This document shows, piece by piece, positions 8,069-14,614 of a stretch of 15,644 bases of DNA (its first letter is position 1; the number at the start of each line of letters is the position of its first letter). A program made the position numbers and the translations under genes. Below the pieces are notes generated by a model. The model did not search any database. It had not been told where the DNA came from and worked only from the letters and a program-made list of their open reading frames with translations. The stretch comes from an uncultured beta proteobacterium (GTDB taxonomy: Bacteria > Pseudomonadota > Gammaproteobacteria > Burkholderiales > Burkholderiaceae): contig CAITHY010000117.1 of assembly GCA_903892315.1 (NCBI GenBank), forward strand, positions 1 to 15,644. Reading direction: 5' to 3'.

Positions 8069-8541
8069 AAAACATCATTCACTATCATCGCCGGCAATGG
8101 CTCAAGCAGGCTCAGGGTCTTGGACTGCTAGCCTTTGGCTTTTTAGCAAATCCCTTAGTAGCCTTTGCTAAAAAAGCGGATGCGGATGAGGCCATTAAAA
8201 AGATCGCTGGTGGCGCCGCCATTCGGGAGGGTAAGGTGACCTTAACCATTCCTCCGCTGGTGGAGAATGGCAATCTAGTGGTCCTGAAGGTCAGTGTTGA
8301 TAGCCCTATGACTGCAAATGATTACGTCAAGACCATACATGTGATTGCCGAGGGTAATCCTTTGCCCAATATCTTTACCGTTTACCTTACTCCACGTTCG
8401 GGCACTGCAAACATTACGACGAGGGTTCGTTTGGCTGATAGTCAGAAGGTTTGGGCTATTGCACAAATGAGTAACGGTAGTTTTTGGCAAGGCTCTGCTG
8501 AAACTTTGGTAACCCTTTCAGCGTGTACGGAGGTCGTATGA
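8065..8541 (+). CDS. SoxY-related carrier protein with non-canonical SACTEVV arm
   Basis: This 158-residue exported protein is related to SoxY, which carries the sulfur intermediate on a C-terminal cysteine. A Tat-like signal is visible (HRRQWLKQ, R9-R10, then a hydrophobic stretch and probable cleavage after AFA at 35). The mature part keeps the SoxY-type immunoglobulin-like beta fold features, with the IPPLVENGNLVVLKVSVDSP stretch early and IHVIAEGNPLPNIFTVYLTP in the middle. True SoxY ends in GGCGG; this protein ends in SACTEVV with its only cysteine at C154. From memory this matches an NCBI-defined paralogue class called SoxY-related AACIE arm protein; I could not check this. It overlaps soxX (ATGA) and soxZ (ATGA at 8538-8541), so the three are translationally coupled. 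The cysteine is kept, so it could still carry a covalent intermediate, but perhaps a different one. Confidence 0.83.
   Translation: MKNIIHYHRRQWLKQAQGLGLLAFGFLANPLVAFAKKADADEAIKKIAGGAAIREGKVTLTIPPLVENGNLVVLKVSVDSPMTANDYVKTIHVIAEGNPLPNIFTVYLTPRSGTANITTRVRLADSQKVWAIAQMSNGSFWQGSAETLVTLSACTEVV
8529..8534 (+). promoter_or_regulatory. soxZ ribosome binding site inside the soxY-like arm codons
   Basis: GGAGGT lies only 3 nt before the soxZ ATG at 8538 and is read in the upstream frame as part of the T-E-V codons of the SACTEVV arm. It is the best SD match in the sox-like gene block and supports ATG 8538 rather than the in-frame GTG at 8523 as the soxZ start. Confidence 0.55.
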
Positions 8542-8867
8542 GTAAAACTTCCCGTACTTCTATTACTATGCCGGCGACAGCGAAAAAAGATTCTATTATT
8601 GAGATTCGTGCGATTGCGCAGCATGACATGGAGTCAGGTTTTCGATATACCGAGGGCGGCAAGCTCATTCCCCGCGATATCATTCGCACCTTTACATGCA
8701 CCTATAACAATGTAGAGGTGTTTAAGTCTGACTTCTATTCGGGAATTGGGGCTAACCCCTTAATCATCTTTACCACTATCGCTGTTGAGTCCGGCACCCT
8801 TGAATTCAGATGGCTTGGGGATGATGGCTACGAGGCGGTAAACCAGTCTCACATTACGGTTTCGTGA
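8538..8867 (+). CDS. soxZ: SoxZ-like partner of the SoxY carrier
   Basis: This 109-residue protein has the SoxZ pattern throughout: ITMPATAKKDSIIEIRAI at the start, HDMESGFR (29-36; usually HPMETG), IPRDIIRTFTCTYN, ANPLIIFTT, then GTLEFRWLGDDGYEAV near the end. In Sox systems SoxZ forms a stable heterodimer with SoxY and helps dock the loaded arm into partner enzymes. SoxZ proteins have no export signal and travel to the periplasm with SoxY through Tat, which fits the lack of a signal here and the twin arginines in the upstream protein. The start at 8538 overlaps the upstream stop and gives the usual family length (about 105-110). The stop TGA overlaps the soxA GTG start (GTGA, 8864-8867). 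Confidence 0.88.
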   Translation: MSKTSRTSITMPATAKKDSIIEIRAIAQHDMESGFRYTEGGKLIPRDIIRTFTCTYNNVEVFKSDFYSGIGANPLIIFTTIAVESGTLEFRWLGDDGYEAVNQSHITVS

Positions 8868-9646
8868 ATAAACAGACAGTTCTACTCCTAAGCAGTATTT
8901 ATTTGATACTGGCTAGCCTCGTATTCACGGAGATAGCCAAGGCAGCACCACCATCACAGCAGTCGAGTTATGAGTTGATGTCTACCGAAAACAAGTCGAT
9001 GCAAGATGACCTCTCACTGAATCCAGCAATGTTTTGGGTTGGTGATGGTGAAAGTCTGTGGCAAGAAAAGGTCGGTCCACAGAGCAAATCTTGTAGCAAT
9101 TGTCATGGAGATGCAAAAAAATCTATGCGGGGCGTAGCTACGCAATACCCAAAAGTAATCAAAGGCAAGCTTCAGACATTGGAGGGACAAATTAATCAGT
9201 GTCGAGTGGGCGCTCAATCAGTTCCTGCCTTAGCTTATGAGAGTAAAGACCTTCTGGCTTTAACAGCCTTCATTGCGTTTCAGTCTAAGGGGATGCCAAT
9301 TACAGTCAGTGAAAATTCTGCTAACGCACCTTTCATGAAAAAAGGTAGGCAGACTTTTTATGAGCGCATGGGGCAACTGAATTTATCTTGTGCGCAATGT
9401 CATGAGGATAGGGCGGGGCTAAAGCTTGGCGGCAGTCCAATACCCCAAGGGCACCCCAATGCCTATCCGATCTATCGCTTGGAATGGCAAACCCTCGGCT
9501 CAGTGCAAAGGCGTCTACGCAATTGCATGAGCGGAGTGAGGGCGCAACAATTTGAATATGGCTCTTCTGAGATGGCGCAGTTAGAGTTGTTTCTGATGTG
9601 GAGAGCTAAGGGCCTACCCCTAGAATCCCCAGGGGTGAGACCTTAG
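8864..9646 (+). CDS. soxA: SoxA-like dihaem c-type cytochrome
   Basis: This 260-residue secreted dihaem cytochrome is the catalytic subunit expected to pair with SoxX. A Sec signal (MNKQTVLLLSSIYLILASLV to about AKA, residue 27) is followed by two haem sites, C77SNCH81 and C176AQCH180. The expected cysteine axial ligands are also present: C113 in INQCR for haem 1 and C221 in RNCMSG for the active-site haem 2, which in characterised SoxA is the persulfide-modified cysteine. ESKDLLALTAFIAFQSKG is a strong SoxA fingerprint. All residues for SoxAX-type chemistry are therefore intact. The start is GTG at 8864, overlapping the soxZ stop; no better start is in frame before the signal peptide. It is the last gene of the run. 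The convergent purU stop is 18 nt away, and only a 4-bp hairpin followed by TTTTT (about 9642-9658) could act as a weak terminator. Confidence 0.88.
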   Translation: MNKQTVLLLSSIYLILASLVFTEIAKAAPPSQQSSYELMSTENKSMQDDLSLNPAMFWVGDGESLWQEKVGPQSKSCSNCHGDAKKSMRGVATQYPKVIKGKLQTLEGQINQCRVGAQSVPALAYESKDLLALTAFIAFQSKGMPITVSENSANAPFMKKGRQTFYERMGQLNLSCAQCHEDRAGLKLGGSPIPQGHPNAYPIYRLEWQTLGSVQRRLRNCMSGVRAQQFEYGSSEMAQLELFLMWRAKGLPLESPGVRP

Positions 9647-9664
9647 CAAAGGACTTTTTCTTGG

Positions 9665-10519
9665 TTAATCGGAAAAGACAACGGAAGTTGCGCCATTAAT
9701 GAGGACGCGATCGTGTAGGTAGTAGCGCAAAGCTCTCGAGAGAACGGCGCGCTCTAAATCTCGACCCTTACGTACCAAATCATCTGGTGTGTCGCCATGG
9801 GTAACACGAGTGACGTCTTGCTCAATGATCGGACCTTCATCCAAATCGCTGGTCACAAAATGGGCGGTAGCGCCAATCAGTTTGATGCCGCGCGCATGCG
9901 CTTGGTGATAAGGCTTAGCACCCTTAAAACTTGGCAGGAATGAATGGTGTACGTTGATGCAGCGGCCAGATAGCTTGGTTGATAAATCATCCGACAAAAT
10001 TTGCATGTAGCGTGCCAGGATCACCATATCTACTTTAGACTCTGCCACGATTTCTAAGAGTTTGGCTTCTTGCGCTGGCTTAGTTTCGGGTGTGACCGGT
10101 AAATGGTAGAACGGGATATTCGCAAAATCGATGCTGGCATAAACATCGCGAGGATGGTTGGAGACAATGCCACAAATAATCATTGGCAATTCACCAATGC
10201 GCCAGCGGTAGAGAAGGTCAACCAGGCAATGATCTAGCTTAGAAGCCATGATTAAAACCCGCTTGAGATCTTTTATTGCACGCAATTCCCAGGTGAGCTC
10301 AAAACGCTTTGCAATTGCTAAAAAGCCAGCCTTGAGTGAATCTACATTTGCAGGACAGCTAAAGCTCACGCGCATAAAAAAGCGCTTAGAGGCTTTGTCA
10401 TCAAACTGTTGTGCTTCTTCAATGTCACCACCCAACTCAAATATATAAGTAGAAACCGCAGCAACAATGCCAGGTTTATTGGGGCAAGTGAGGGTGAGGT
10501 AGTAGTTTTCGGTGGCCAT
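9665..10519 (-). CDS. purU: Formyltetrahydrofolate deformylase PurU
   Basis: This 284-residue cytoplasmic enzyme hydrolyses 10-formyl-THF to THF and formate, balancing the one-carbon pool and supplying formate for purine synthesis. An N-terminal ACT-type regulatory domain (about 1-85, TCPNKPGIVAAVSTYIFELGG) is followed by the formyltransferase-fold domain. The catalytic N-H-D triad appears as N189 and H191 in CINVHHSFLP, and D227 in SDLDEGPIIEQDV; the PSFKGAKPYHQA motif is also standard. The length matches PurU (280-290), and the ACT domain separates it from GART (PurN). No clear SD precedes the ATG. The gap of 75 bp to the lipoprotein gene upstream contains a TAAAAT -10-like box (10553-10558 on the complement) without a good -35. 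Confidence 0.95.
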   Translation of the reverse strand: MATENYYLTLTCPNKPGIVAAVSTYIFELGGDIEEAQQFDDKASKRFFMRVSFSCPANVDSLKAGFLAIAKRFELTWELRAIKDLKRVLIMASKLDHCLVDLLYRWRIGELPMIICGIVSNHPRDVYASIDFANIPFYHLPVTPETKPAQEAKLLEIVAESKVDMVILARYMQILSDDLSTKLSGRCINVHHSFLPSFKGAKPYHQAHARGIKLIGATAHFVTSDLDEGPIIEQDVTRVTHGDTPDDLVRKGRDLERAVLSRALRYYLHDRVLINGATSVVFSD

Positions 10520-10594
10520 ATTAAATCGTGAGTAAATTGCTGGGAAACGCTAATTTTAGTCCGTTATCCCGCTGGTTGGGGATAGTTGGGCTGT

Positions 10595-10978
10595 TTATTG
10601 CTGGGCAGATTGCCTGGTCTTATCCGCAGGCCCCAAGAAGGGCTCACTCTTGTCAGTAATGGTGGGTAGGATGACCTCGATACAGATAGGCTTTGAATCA
10701 ATCACATTAAAGAAGCTGCATTCTTTTTTGGTAGCAGCGGATACCGCATGCTCTAAAGGGGATTTGCCTGTTGCTGCAGTAGATGCAAGACTGGCTGCAG
10801 TGCCTGGGTTGGCTATGGCAGCCGTTCCAACAGTGCTGGCAGCTGCGGTGCCGGAGCTGCTAAGGACTGCCAATGGTGCAGCGCAGGCACTCAACAATCC
10901 TAGGGTACAGAATAAGCCTGTCCAGCAGATAGGGATAAAGCGCAAATGCCGAAAATTATTTGCTGCGACACGCGACAT
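10595..10978 (-). CDS. Small alanine/threonine-rich lipoprotein, function unknown
   Basis: I do not recognise a family for this 127-residue protein. Its N-terminus has a basic region, a hydrophobic stretch and the lipobox LLSAC (28-32), so it should be lipidated at C32 and kept in the cell envelope. Residues 35-72 are low complexity (Ala, Ser, Thr, Gly), probably a flexible linker. The C-terminal part has two cysteines, C87 in KKECSFFN and C99 in KPICIEV, that could form a disulfide. The ATG at 10978 overlaps the 3' end of the surface-adhesin-like gene by 23 nt; a TTG at codon 13 (10942) would avoid the overlap and leave a shorter but still complete lipoprotein signal. The gene is co-directional with its neighbours and probably transcribed with the gene upstream. 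Confidence 0.65.
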   Translation of the reverse strand: MSRVAANNFRHLRFIPICWTGLFCTLGLLSACAAPLAVLSSSGTAAASTVGTAAIANPGTAASLASTAATGKSPLEHAVSAATKKECSFFNVIDSKPICIEVILPTITDKSEPFLGPADKTRQSAQQ

Positions 10979-11360
10979 TCAATACACCGGCAGCCCATGA
11001 GCCGTTTGGAATGACTTCAAAGATGCTATCAGGAGTTTTTTGATCCACAACGACTTTGCCTTTACCGCGATTGCCAGTGAATACTTTGAATTCAATCGGG
11101 CGGTATTTTCCAGTGCTGCAATCGTATTCGTTTAAACCAATAATCGAATTCACATTCTCTTTGGTTTGGGGATCTTGACCGGGTTTTTTAAAATCCAGCA
11201 TCGACATGATCTGCGCTAGTTTGCCTTGGGTTTGCAGGGTGGCGGTATCTACATATACGGTGGATTGATCATTCTGGCCAATATCTTGCCAAGCAGCCAT
11301 AGCGTTTCCGCTTACAAATAATGTGGCTGAAATTGCGAGCAGAGTAGTGATAGATTTCAT
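10956..11360 (-). CDS. Surface-adhesin-E-like secreted protein
   Basis: This 134-residue exported protein has a clean Sec signal (MKSITTLLAI...GNAMA, cleavage after residue 22). The mature part starts AWQDIGQNDQSTVYVDTATL and contains MSMLDFKKPG, then a YDCSTGKYRP segment (C81) and an ending NVACRSK (C131), where the two cysteines probably pair. The W-then-VYVD-then-lysine-rich layout is that of the small beta-sheet proteins labelled surface-adhesin E (PF16747-like) that are common in Betaproteobacteria. Most members have no proven adhesin role, so the name is structural rather than functional. The start ATG has AAGGA 10 nt upstream (11371-11375 on the complement) and a promoter-like pair further up. 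The 3' end overlaps the lipoprotein start. Confidence 0.72.
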   Translation of the reverse strand: MKSITTLLAISATLFVSGNAMAAWQDIGQNDQSTVYVDTATLQTQGKLAQIMSMLDFKKPGQDPQTKENVNSIIGLNEYDCSTGKYRPIEFKVFTGNRGKGKVVVDQKTPDSIFEVIPNGSWAAGVLNVACRSK

Positions 11361-11401
11361 GAGAATTCAGTCCTTAGTAATTGCTTTTGTATGTATTGGC
11401 C

Positions 11402-11431
11402 ATTTTAAACGCCTATGGCACCCAGTACCAA
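11402..11431 (-). promoter_or_regulatory. Candidate promoter for the surface-adhesin-like gene
   Basis: On the complement, TTGGTA (11426-11431) and TAAAAT (11402-11407) are separated by 18 nt, with a start expected near 11395 and a leader of about 35 nt carrying the AAGGA SD. It lies in the 83-bp gap behind the penicillin acylase gene. A 5-bp CACCC/GGGTG stem after the acylase stop overlaps this region but has no U-run, so there is no clear terminator. Confidence 0.4.
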
Positions 11432-11443
11432 TATGGGGGTGGC

Positions 11444-13903
11444 TTACTGATTGACTAATTCTAGCTGGCGACCGGTCTTTTCAGGCTTCATTCGCAGGGG
11501 AAGATACTCATTACTTGCCCACATTGAGTTCATATTACGATATAGCTTGCTTTGTACCCATCCAGATTGACCTGTCTGGTACACAAATAGTGATTTCTCC
11601 AGATCCCCTAAATCATAGATTGTCCGCAAACTTGGGGCCTGCAATGTTTCATAGGGATTATTCGCTTGCATCAGCTCCAGTCGCCCCACGTTGATTGAAA
11701 AGCTGTCTCCAGGGAAAGGTGTTTTGATATTGAACAAACTGCCGAGTAGCGGCACCTTACTAAATGGACGATGTTCAGATATGGCAATATGCGCCTTACC
11801 CCAGGCCCAAGACTTAGGGTCCTTGCCATATTCCTTGCTTAAGTAATCCAGGGCTTGATCAAGTGCTTTATTGGAGGACTCCTGGCAGGATTCAATCTGC
11901 TCAGTCTTTGGATCATCGCACCAAGGGCTGTTGGGATTTTTCACTTGCCGTATTAGTGGCGCTCGGTAGCTCCGAGTCCCATAATTTTCAGTAAATAGAT
12001 AACTTAATCTAGAGAAGAGATTGCGCGTTAACTGGTCTGCCCAGGCGTTAAATAGGAGTGCGCCTGCGCTATCTAATTTCATGTTGCCGTCAAAACTTTT
12101 GCTCATCTCCATTGCTGGTGCGCTCAAAGGATGCGAGCTTTGACTATGCTTGAAGAGCTCCAATAATGGCGTTGCACCAAGTGATAGGGTGTCGCCTTGC
12201 ATGGCTTTCATATCATCAGCCGAATGAATATTTTTCGATTGAATGAGATCAACTATCCGTTCATAGCGTGTTGGTAATTCCCAGTCACCCGTTAAAGGAT
12301 TGGGATCATTGACTGCAATCACTTTTTGATTTGCGGTTGCTATCCAGCCTTGTTCGGGATTATTGCTGGAGGGGAGCTGCTCAAAGGGCACATAGCCGCT
12401 CCAGTCATACTGACGTTCCCATCCCGGTGCAGGCGCAACCCCATAAAGCCCCTGGTGCAGAATTCTTTTGGGAGCTACCCCAGCTGCTTGATACGCAATA
12501 TTACCTTCGGCATCCGCCATCACGACGTTTTGCATCGGGGCATAATTTTTTCGTAGGGCTTGTTTAAATTGGTCAAGATCGGCTGCACGATTCATATCCA
12601 ATAATCCGGCTACCGATTGGTTTTCAACGTCGAGCGCTGTCCAGCGCAGGGCAAGGGCAAACCGATCCGTGTCAATCGTACGTTTGGCCTTTGCATGGGA
12701 ATCAGAGATAACAGGACCATGGCGAGTTTCTTTTACCAAGAAAGTCAGTGATGGAGACCCTTTGATATCGATCATCTCCTGATGTACTTTGAATGACAGT
12801 GGCCCATCGGGACCTCGATACATGCCCGGATTTTTGGGGTCAATCTGCTCAATGTATACATCTTGAACATCGGGACCGGTATTGGTAAAGCTCCATGCAA
12901 ATTGATCTGTTCTACCCAAAACCACAGCAGGTATTCCGGGGAGAGTTCCGCCGATCACATTTAAACCAGGGGCTTCTAGATGGGCAAAGTACCAGATAGC
13001 CGGAGCGGAAAGTCCCAGATGGGGGTCATTGGCCAATAAAGGTTTTCCTGAGGTGCTGAGTTTGCCGCTCAAAGCCCAGTTATTAGAGCCTATGCCGTCC
13101 CTTCCTCCCATTTGGTCCAACTGGCTTAACTCGGTTGCAGGTAAGTTTCGAGGTTTGCTTTCTGCTGGACCAGGGGAGGCGCGAAAGACCTTCAGATCTC
13201 TATACAGTTTAGAAAAATCGACATTGCTGACGGGTTCGTCATTCTCATATGGCTCAATCACATCCCATACTTGTTTGGTGCTGAGGTATTGAGAGAGCTC
13301 AAGCCTTTGCAATTCTCTCTGCCAATTTCCCCCTAAGTCATAAGCCATCATCAGCATCCAAGCAACGCTATCGGTTGGGGACCAGTGACCTGGTTTTGAG
13401 CCTGTTAAGAAATACTCAACTGGGAGAGCCCAACCTAATTGGGCATTGCCAGCATTGACGCCATCAGCATAGGCTTGTAATAGACGTTTGGCAGAAATAG
13501 GATAACGATCAAATTGACGCTCAGCCGCACGTTTGATGCCGAGGGTGCGCACAAAGCGATCAATTTTTACAGTGTCATTACCGAGGATTTCTGAAAGTCG
13601 ACCGCTAGCAATGCGTCGATTCATTTCCATTTGCCAGGAGCGCTCACTGGCATGCAGATAGCCTAAGGCAAAGTAGGCATCTGCCTGGCTTTTTGCATTG
13701 ATATGGGGGATATCAGACTCATCAAAGTGAATGACAACAGAATCGCCGAGACTTTTAATCGTACGTTTGCCGGAAATATTGGATTGGGCAGAATATAAAT
13801 AGGCAAGAGTGGCTATTAAACCAATGATGAGACAGAGCCCTATTAGCCATAGGACAGCCCGTACAAGCTTGCTAAGCCCCGATGATTTTGCCGGTAAATT
13901 CAT
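11444..13903 (-). CDS. Penicillin acylase family protein (Ntn hydrolase, membrane-anchored precursor)
   Basis: This 819-residue precursor belongs to the Ntn-hydrolase family that includes penicillin G acylase, cephalosporin acylases and acyl-homoserine-lactone acylases. An N-terminal membrane helix (about 15-37) without an obvious signal peptidase site suggests an anchored periplasmic protein. The alpha-chain part ends at a spacer (about 245-272). The autocatalytic cut is expected at G272-S273 in IGSNNWALSG, making S273 the N-terminal nucleophile of the beta chain. Family motifs downstream are LLANDPHLGL, the LPGIPAVVLGR and FAWSFTNTGPDVQD segments, IATANQK, and a C-terminal PSLRTIYDLGD...YQTGQSG block. 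The length matches the larger members. It sits alone on the - strand with an AT-rich upstream gap. Substrate specificity (beta-lactam side chain, N-acyl amino acid, AHL) cannot be told from motifs alone. Confidence 0.9.
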   Translation of the reverse strand: MNLPAKSSGLSKLVRAVLWLIGLCLIIGLIATLAYLYSAQSNISGKRTIKSLGDSVVIHFDESDIPHINAKSQADAYFALGYLHASERSWQMEMNRRIASGRLSEILGNDTVKIDRFVRTLGIKRAAERQFDRYPISAKRLLQAYADGVNAGNAQLGWALPVEYFLTGSKPGHWSPTDSVAWMLMMAYDLGGNWQRELQRLELSQYLSTKQVWDVIEPYENDEPVSNVDFSKLYRDLKVFRASPGPAESKPRNLPATELSQLDQMGGRDGIGSNNWALSGKLSTSGKPLLANDPHLGLSAPAIWYFAHLEAPGLNVIGGTLPGIPAVVLGRTDQFAWSFTNTGPDVQDVYIEQIDPKNPGMYRGPDGPLSFKVHQEMIDIKGSPSLTFLVKETRHGPVISDSHAKAKRTIDTDRFALALRWTALDVENQSVAGLLDMNRAADLDQFKQALRKNYAPMQNVVMADAEGNIAYQAAGVAPKRILHQGLYGVAPAPGWERQYDWSGYVPFEQLPSSNNPEQGWIATANQKVIAVNDPNPLTGDWELPTRYERIVDLIQSKNIHSADDMKAMQGDTLSLGATPLLELFKHSQSSHPLSAPAMEMSKSFDGNMKLDSAGALLFNAWADQLTRNLFSRLSYLFTENYGTRSYRAPLIRQVKNPNSPWCDDPKTEQIESCQESSNKALDQALDYLSKEYGKDPKSWAWGKAHIAISEHRPFSKVPLLGSLFNIKTPFPGDSFSINVGRLELMQANNPYETLQAPSLRTIYDLGDLEKSLFVYQTGQSGWVQSKLYRNMNSMWASNEYLPLRMKPEKTGRQLELVNQ

Positions 13904-13931
13904 GAGTACATTTTAGATGTTTTATTCAGCA

Positions 13932-13943
13932 CACCCATGGGTG
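13932..13943. repeat. 12-nt perfect palindrome between the acylase gene and tRNA-Leu
   Basis: CACCCATGGGTG is a perfect palindrome lying 28 nt upstream of the acylase start (13903, - strand) and about 100 nt before the divergent tRNA. It is in the right place for an operator of the acylase gene, but it is short and single, and no repeat of it was noticed elsewhere in the window. The rest of the 136-bp gap holds the tRNA promoter and nothing else I recognise. Confidence 0.3.
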
Positions 13944-13985
13944 GATGGGGCAAAAGGGGTTCCAAGGTCTCATCAGGGGCTTGCG

Positions 13986-13994
13986 TGCTAAAAT
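13986..13994 (+). promoter_or_regulatory. Candidate extended -10 promoter of tRNA-Leu
   Basis: TGCTAAAAT fits an extended -10 element (TGn plus TAAAAT at 13989-13994). Transcription would start near 14001, about 40 nt before the mature tRNA 5' end. No good -35 hexamer is present 16-18 nt further upstream, which is common for promoters with a TG extension. Confidence 0.35.
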
Positions 13995-14039
13995 TTCGCT
14001 TGTCTTGATTTATTTAGCATGGCTTTATTGTTGATGCGA

Positions 14040-14128
14040 GCCCGAGTGGTGAAATCGGTAGACACAGCAGATTTAAAATCTGCCGACTCAAAAAAGTCGT
14101 GCCGGTTCGATTCCGGCCTCGGGCACCA
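14040..14128 (+). tRNA. tRNA-Leu (anticodon UAA)
   Basis: The full cloverleaf can be folded by eye. The acceptor stem is GCCCGAG (14040-14046) with CTCGGGC before the discriminator A and an encoded CCA. The anticodon stem is GCAGA/TCTGC around the loop TTTAAAA, giving anticodon TAA, which reads UUA and UUG. A long variable arm (GACT/AGTC stem) marks it as a class II tRNA, and the T-arm is GCCGG-TTCGATT-CCGGC. The length of 89 nt including CCA is normal for tRNA-Leu. It is a single tRNA with no other tRNA beside it. Confidence 0.97.
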
Positions 14129-14146
14129 AAGACACTCATCTCATCT

Positions 14147-14611
14147 ATGAATTTACTCAAACTTCTCATTTGCTCTAGCGTGATTTTTTCATCTTTTGCA
14201 TGGGGTGTGGATGTTCTGGAATTTAATTGCAAGCGTACGGAAAAGGGTTATACCGAAGAGTACGAAATGAAAATGATGCTGGCTGCAGGTGCCCAAAAGG
14301 CTAAGCTATTTTTAGATGGCCGCGACCTAGATCAATCTGATATGTACGGAACACAGGTCGTCAAGAGCATCACTCTGGCACGCCCTAATATTTTGATATT
14401 GATCGAAGCCAGTTTTCAGCCTGAAGAAATTATGGGAGTTTCTTATCCCGCAGGCAATGTCATCACCAACATTACGCTTGACCCAGTGACTGGCAAGTTT
14501 AAGAAGATTGAGAAGATACAGGGTGGCATCTTGGGCGCAACAATAGGGAACGGCACTCAGACGAGTGAAGAGACTTGCTTCCCCTCTAAAGCTCCCTACA
14601 GGGCTAAATAA
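14147..14611 (+). CDS. Small exported protein of unknown function
   Basis: I do not recognise this 154-residue protein. It begins with a signal peptide (MNLLKLLICSSVIFSSFAWG, cleavage near residue 20). The mature part is a probable small beta-rich domain with cysteines in FNCKRT and near the end in EETCFPS, which may pair. The ATG at 14147 is the only start that gives a proper signal sequence; an earlier in-frame GTG lies inside the tRNA. There is no SD, and the start is only 18 nt after the CCA of tRNA-Leu, so it is probably read from the tRNA promoter and freed by tRNA 3' processing, or it has a very short leader. The stop is 3 nt from the convergent exbD stop. Confidence 0.7.
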   Translation: MNLLKLLICSSVIFSSFAWGVDVLEFNCKRTEKGYTEEYEMKMMLAAGAQKAKLFLDGRDLDQSDMYGTQVVKSITLARPNILILIEASFQPEEIMGVSYPAGNVITNITLDPVTGKFKKIEKIQGGILGATIGNGTQTSEETCFPSKAPYRAK

Positions 14612-14614
14612 AAC

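Noticed and set aside
8442..8701. Antisense reading frames across the soxY-soxZ junction
   Set aside because: They are complements of well-supported sox-like genes and have low-complexity, motif-free translations.
9616..9636. ACCCCT/AGGGGT stem at the end of soxA as a terminator
   Set aside because: It lies within coding sequence and the T-run is 17 nt away; at most a weak signal.
10565..10584. TATCCC/GGGATA hairpin between the lipoprotein gene and purU as a terminator
   Set aside because: Only 6 bp with an 8-nt loop and no U-run on either strand.
12326..12567. Two overlapping + strand reading frames inside the acylase gene
   Set aside because: They lie antisense to a gene with clear protein motifs, show no family features and no SD.
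14099..14146. In-frame upstream start for the small exported protein
   Set aside because: The GTG lies inside tRNA-Leu and the added residues (MPVRFRPRAPK...) are the translated tRNA; the signal peptide begins at 14147.
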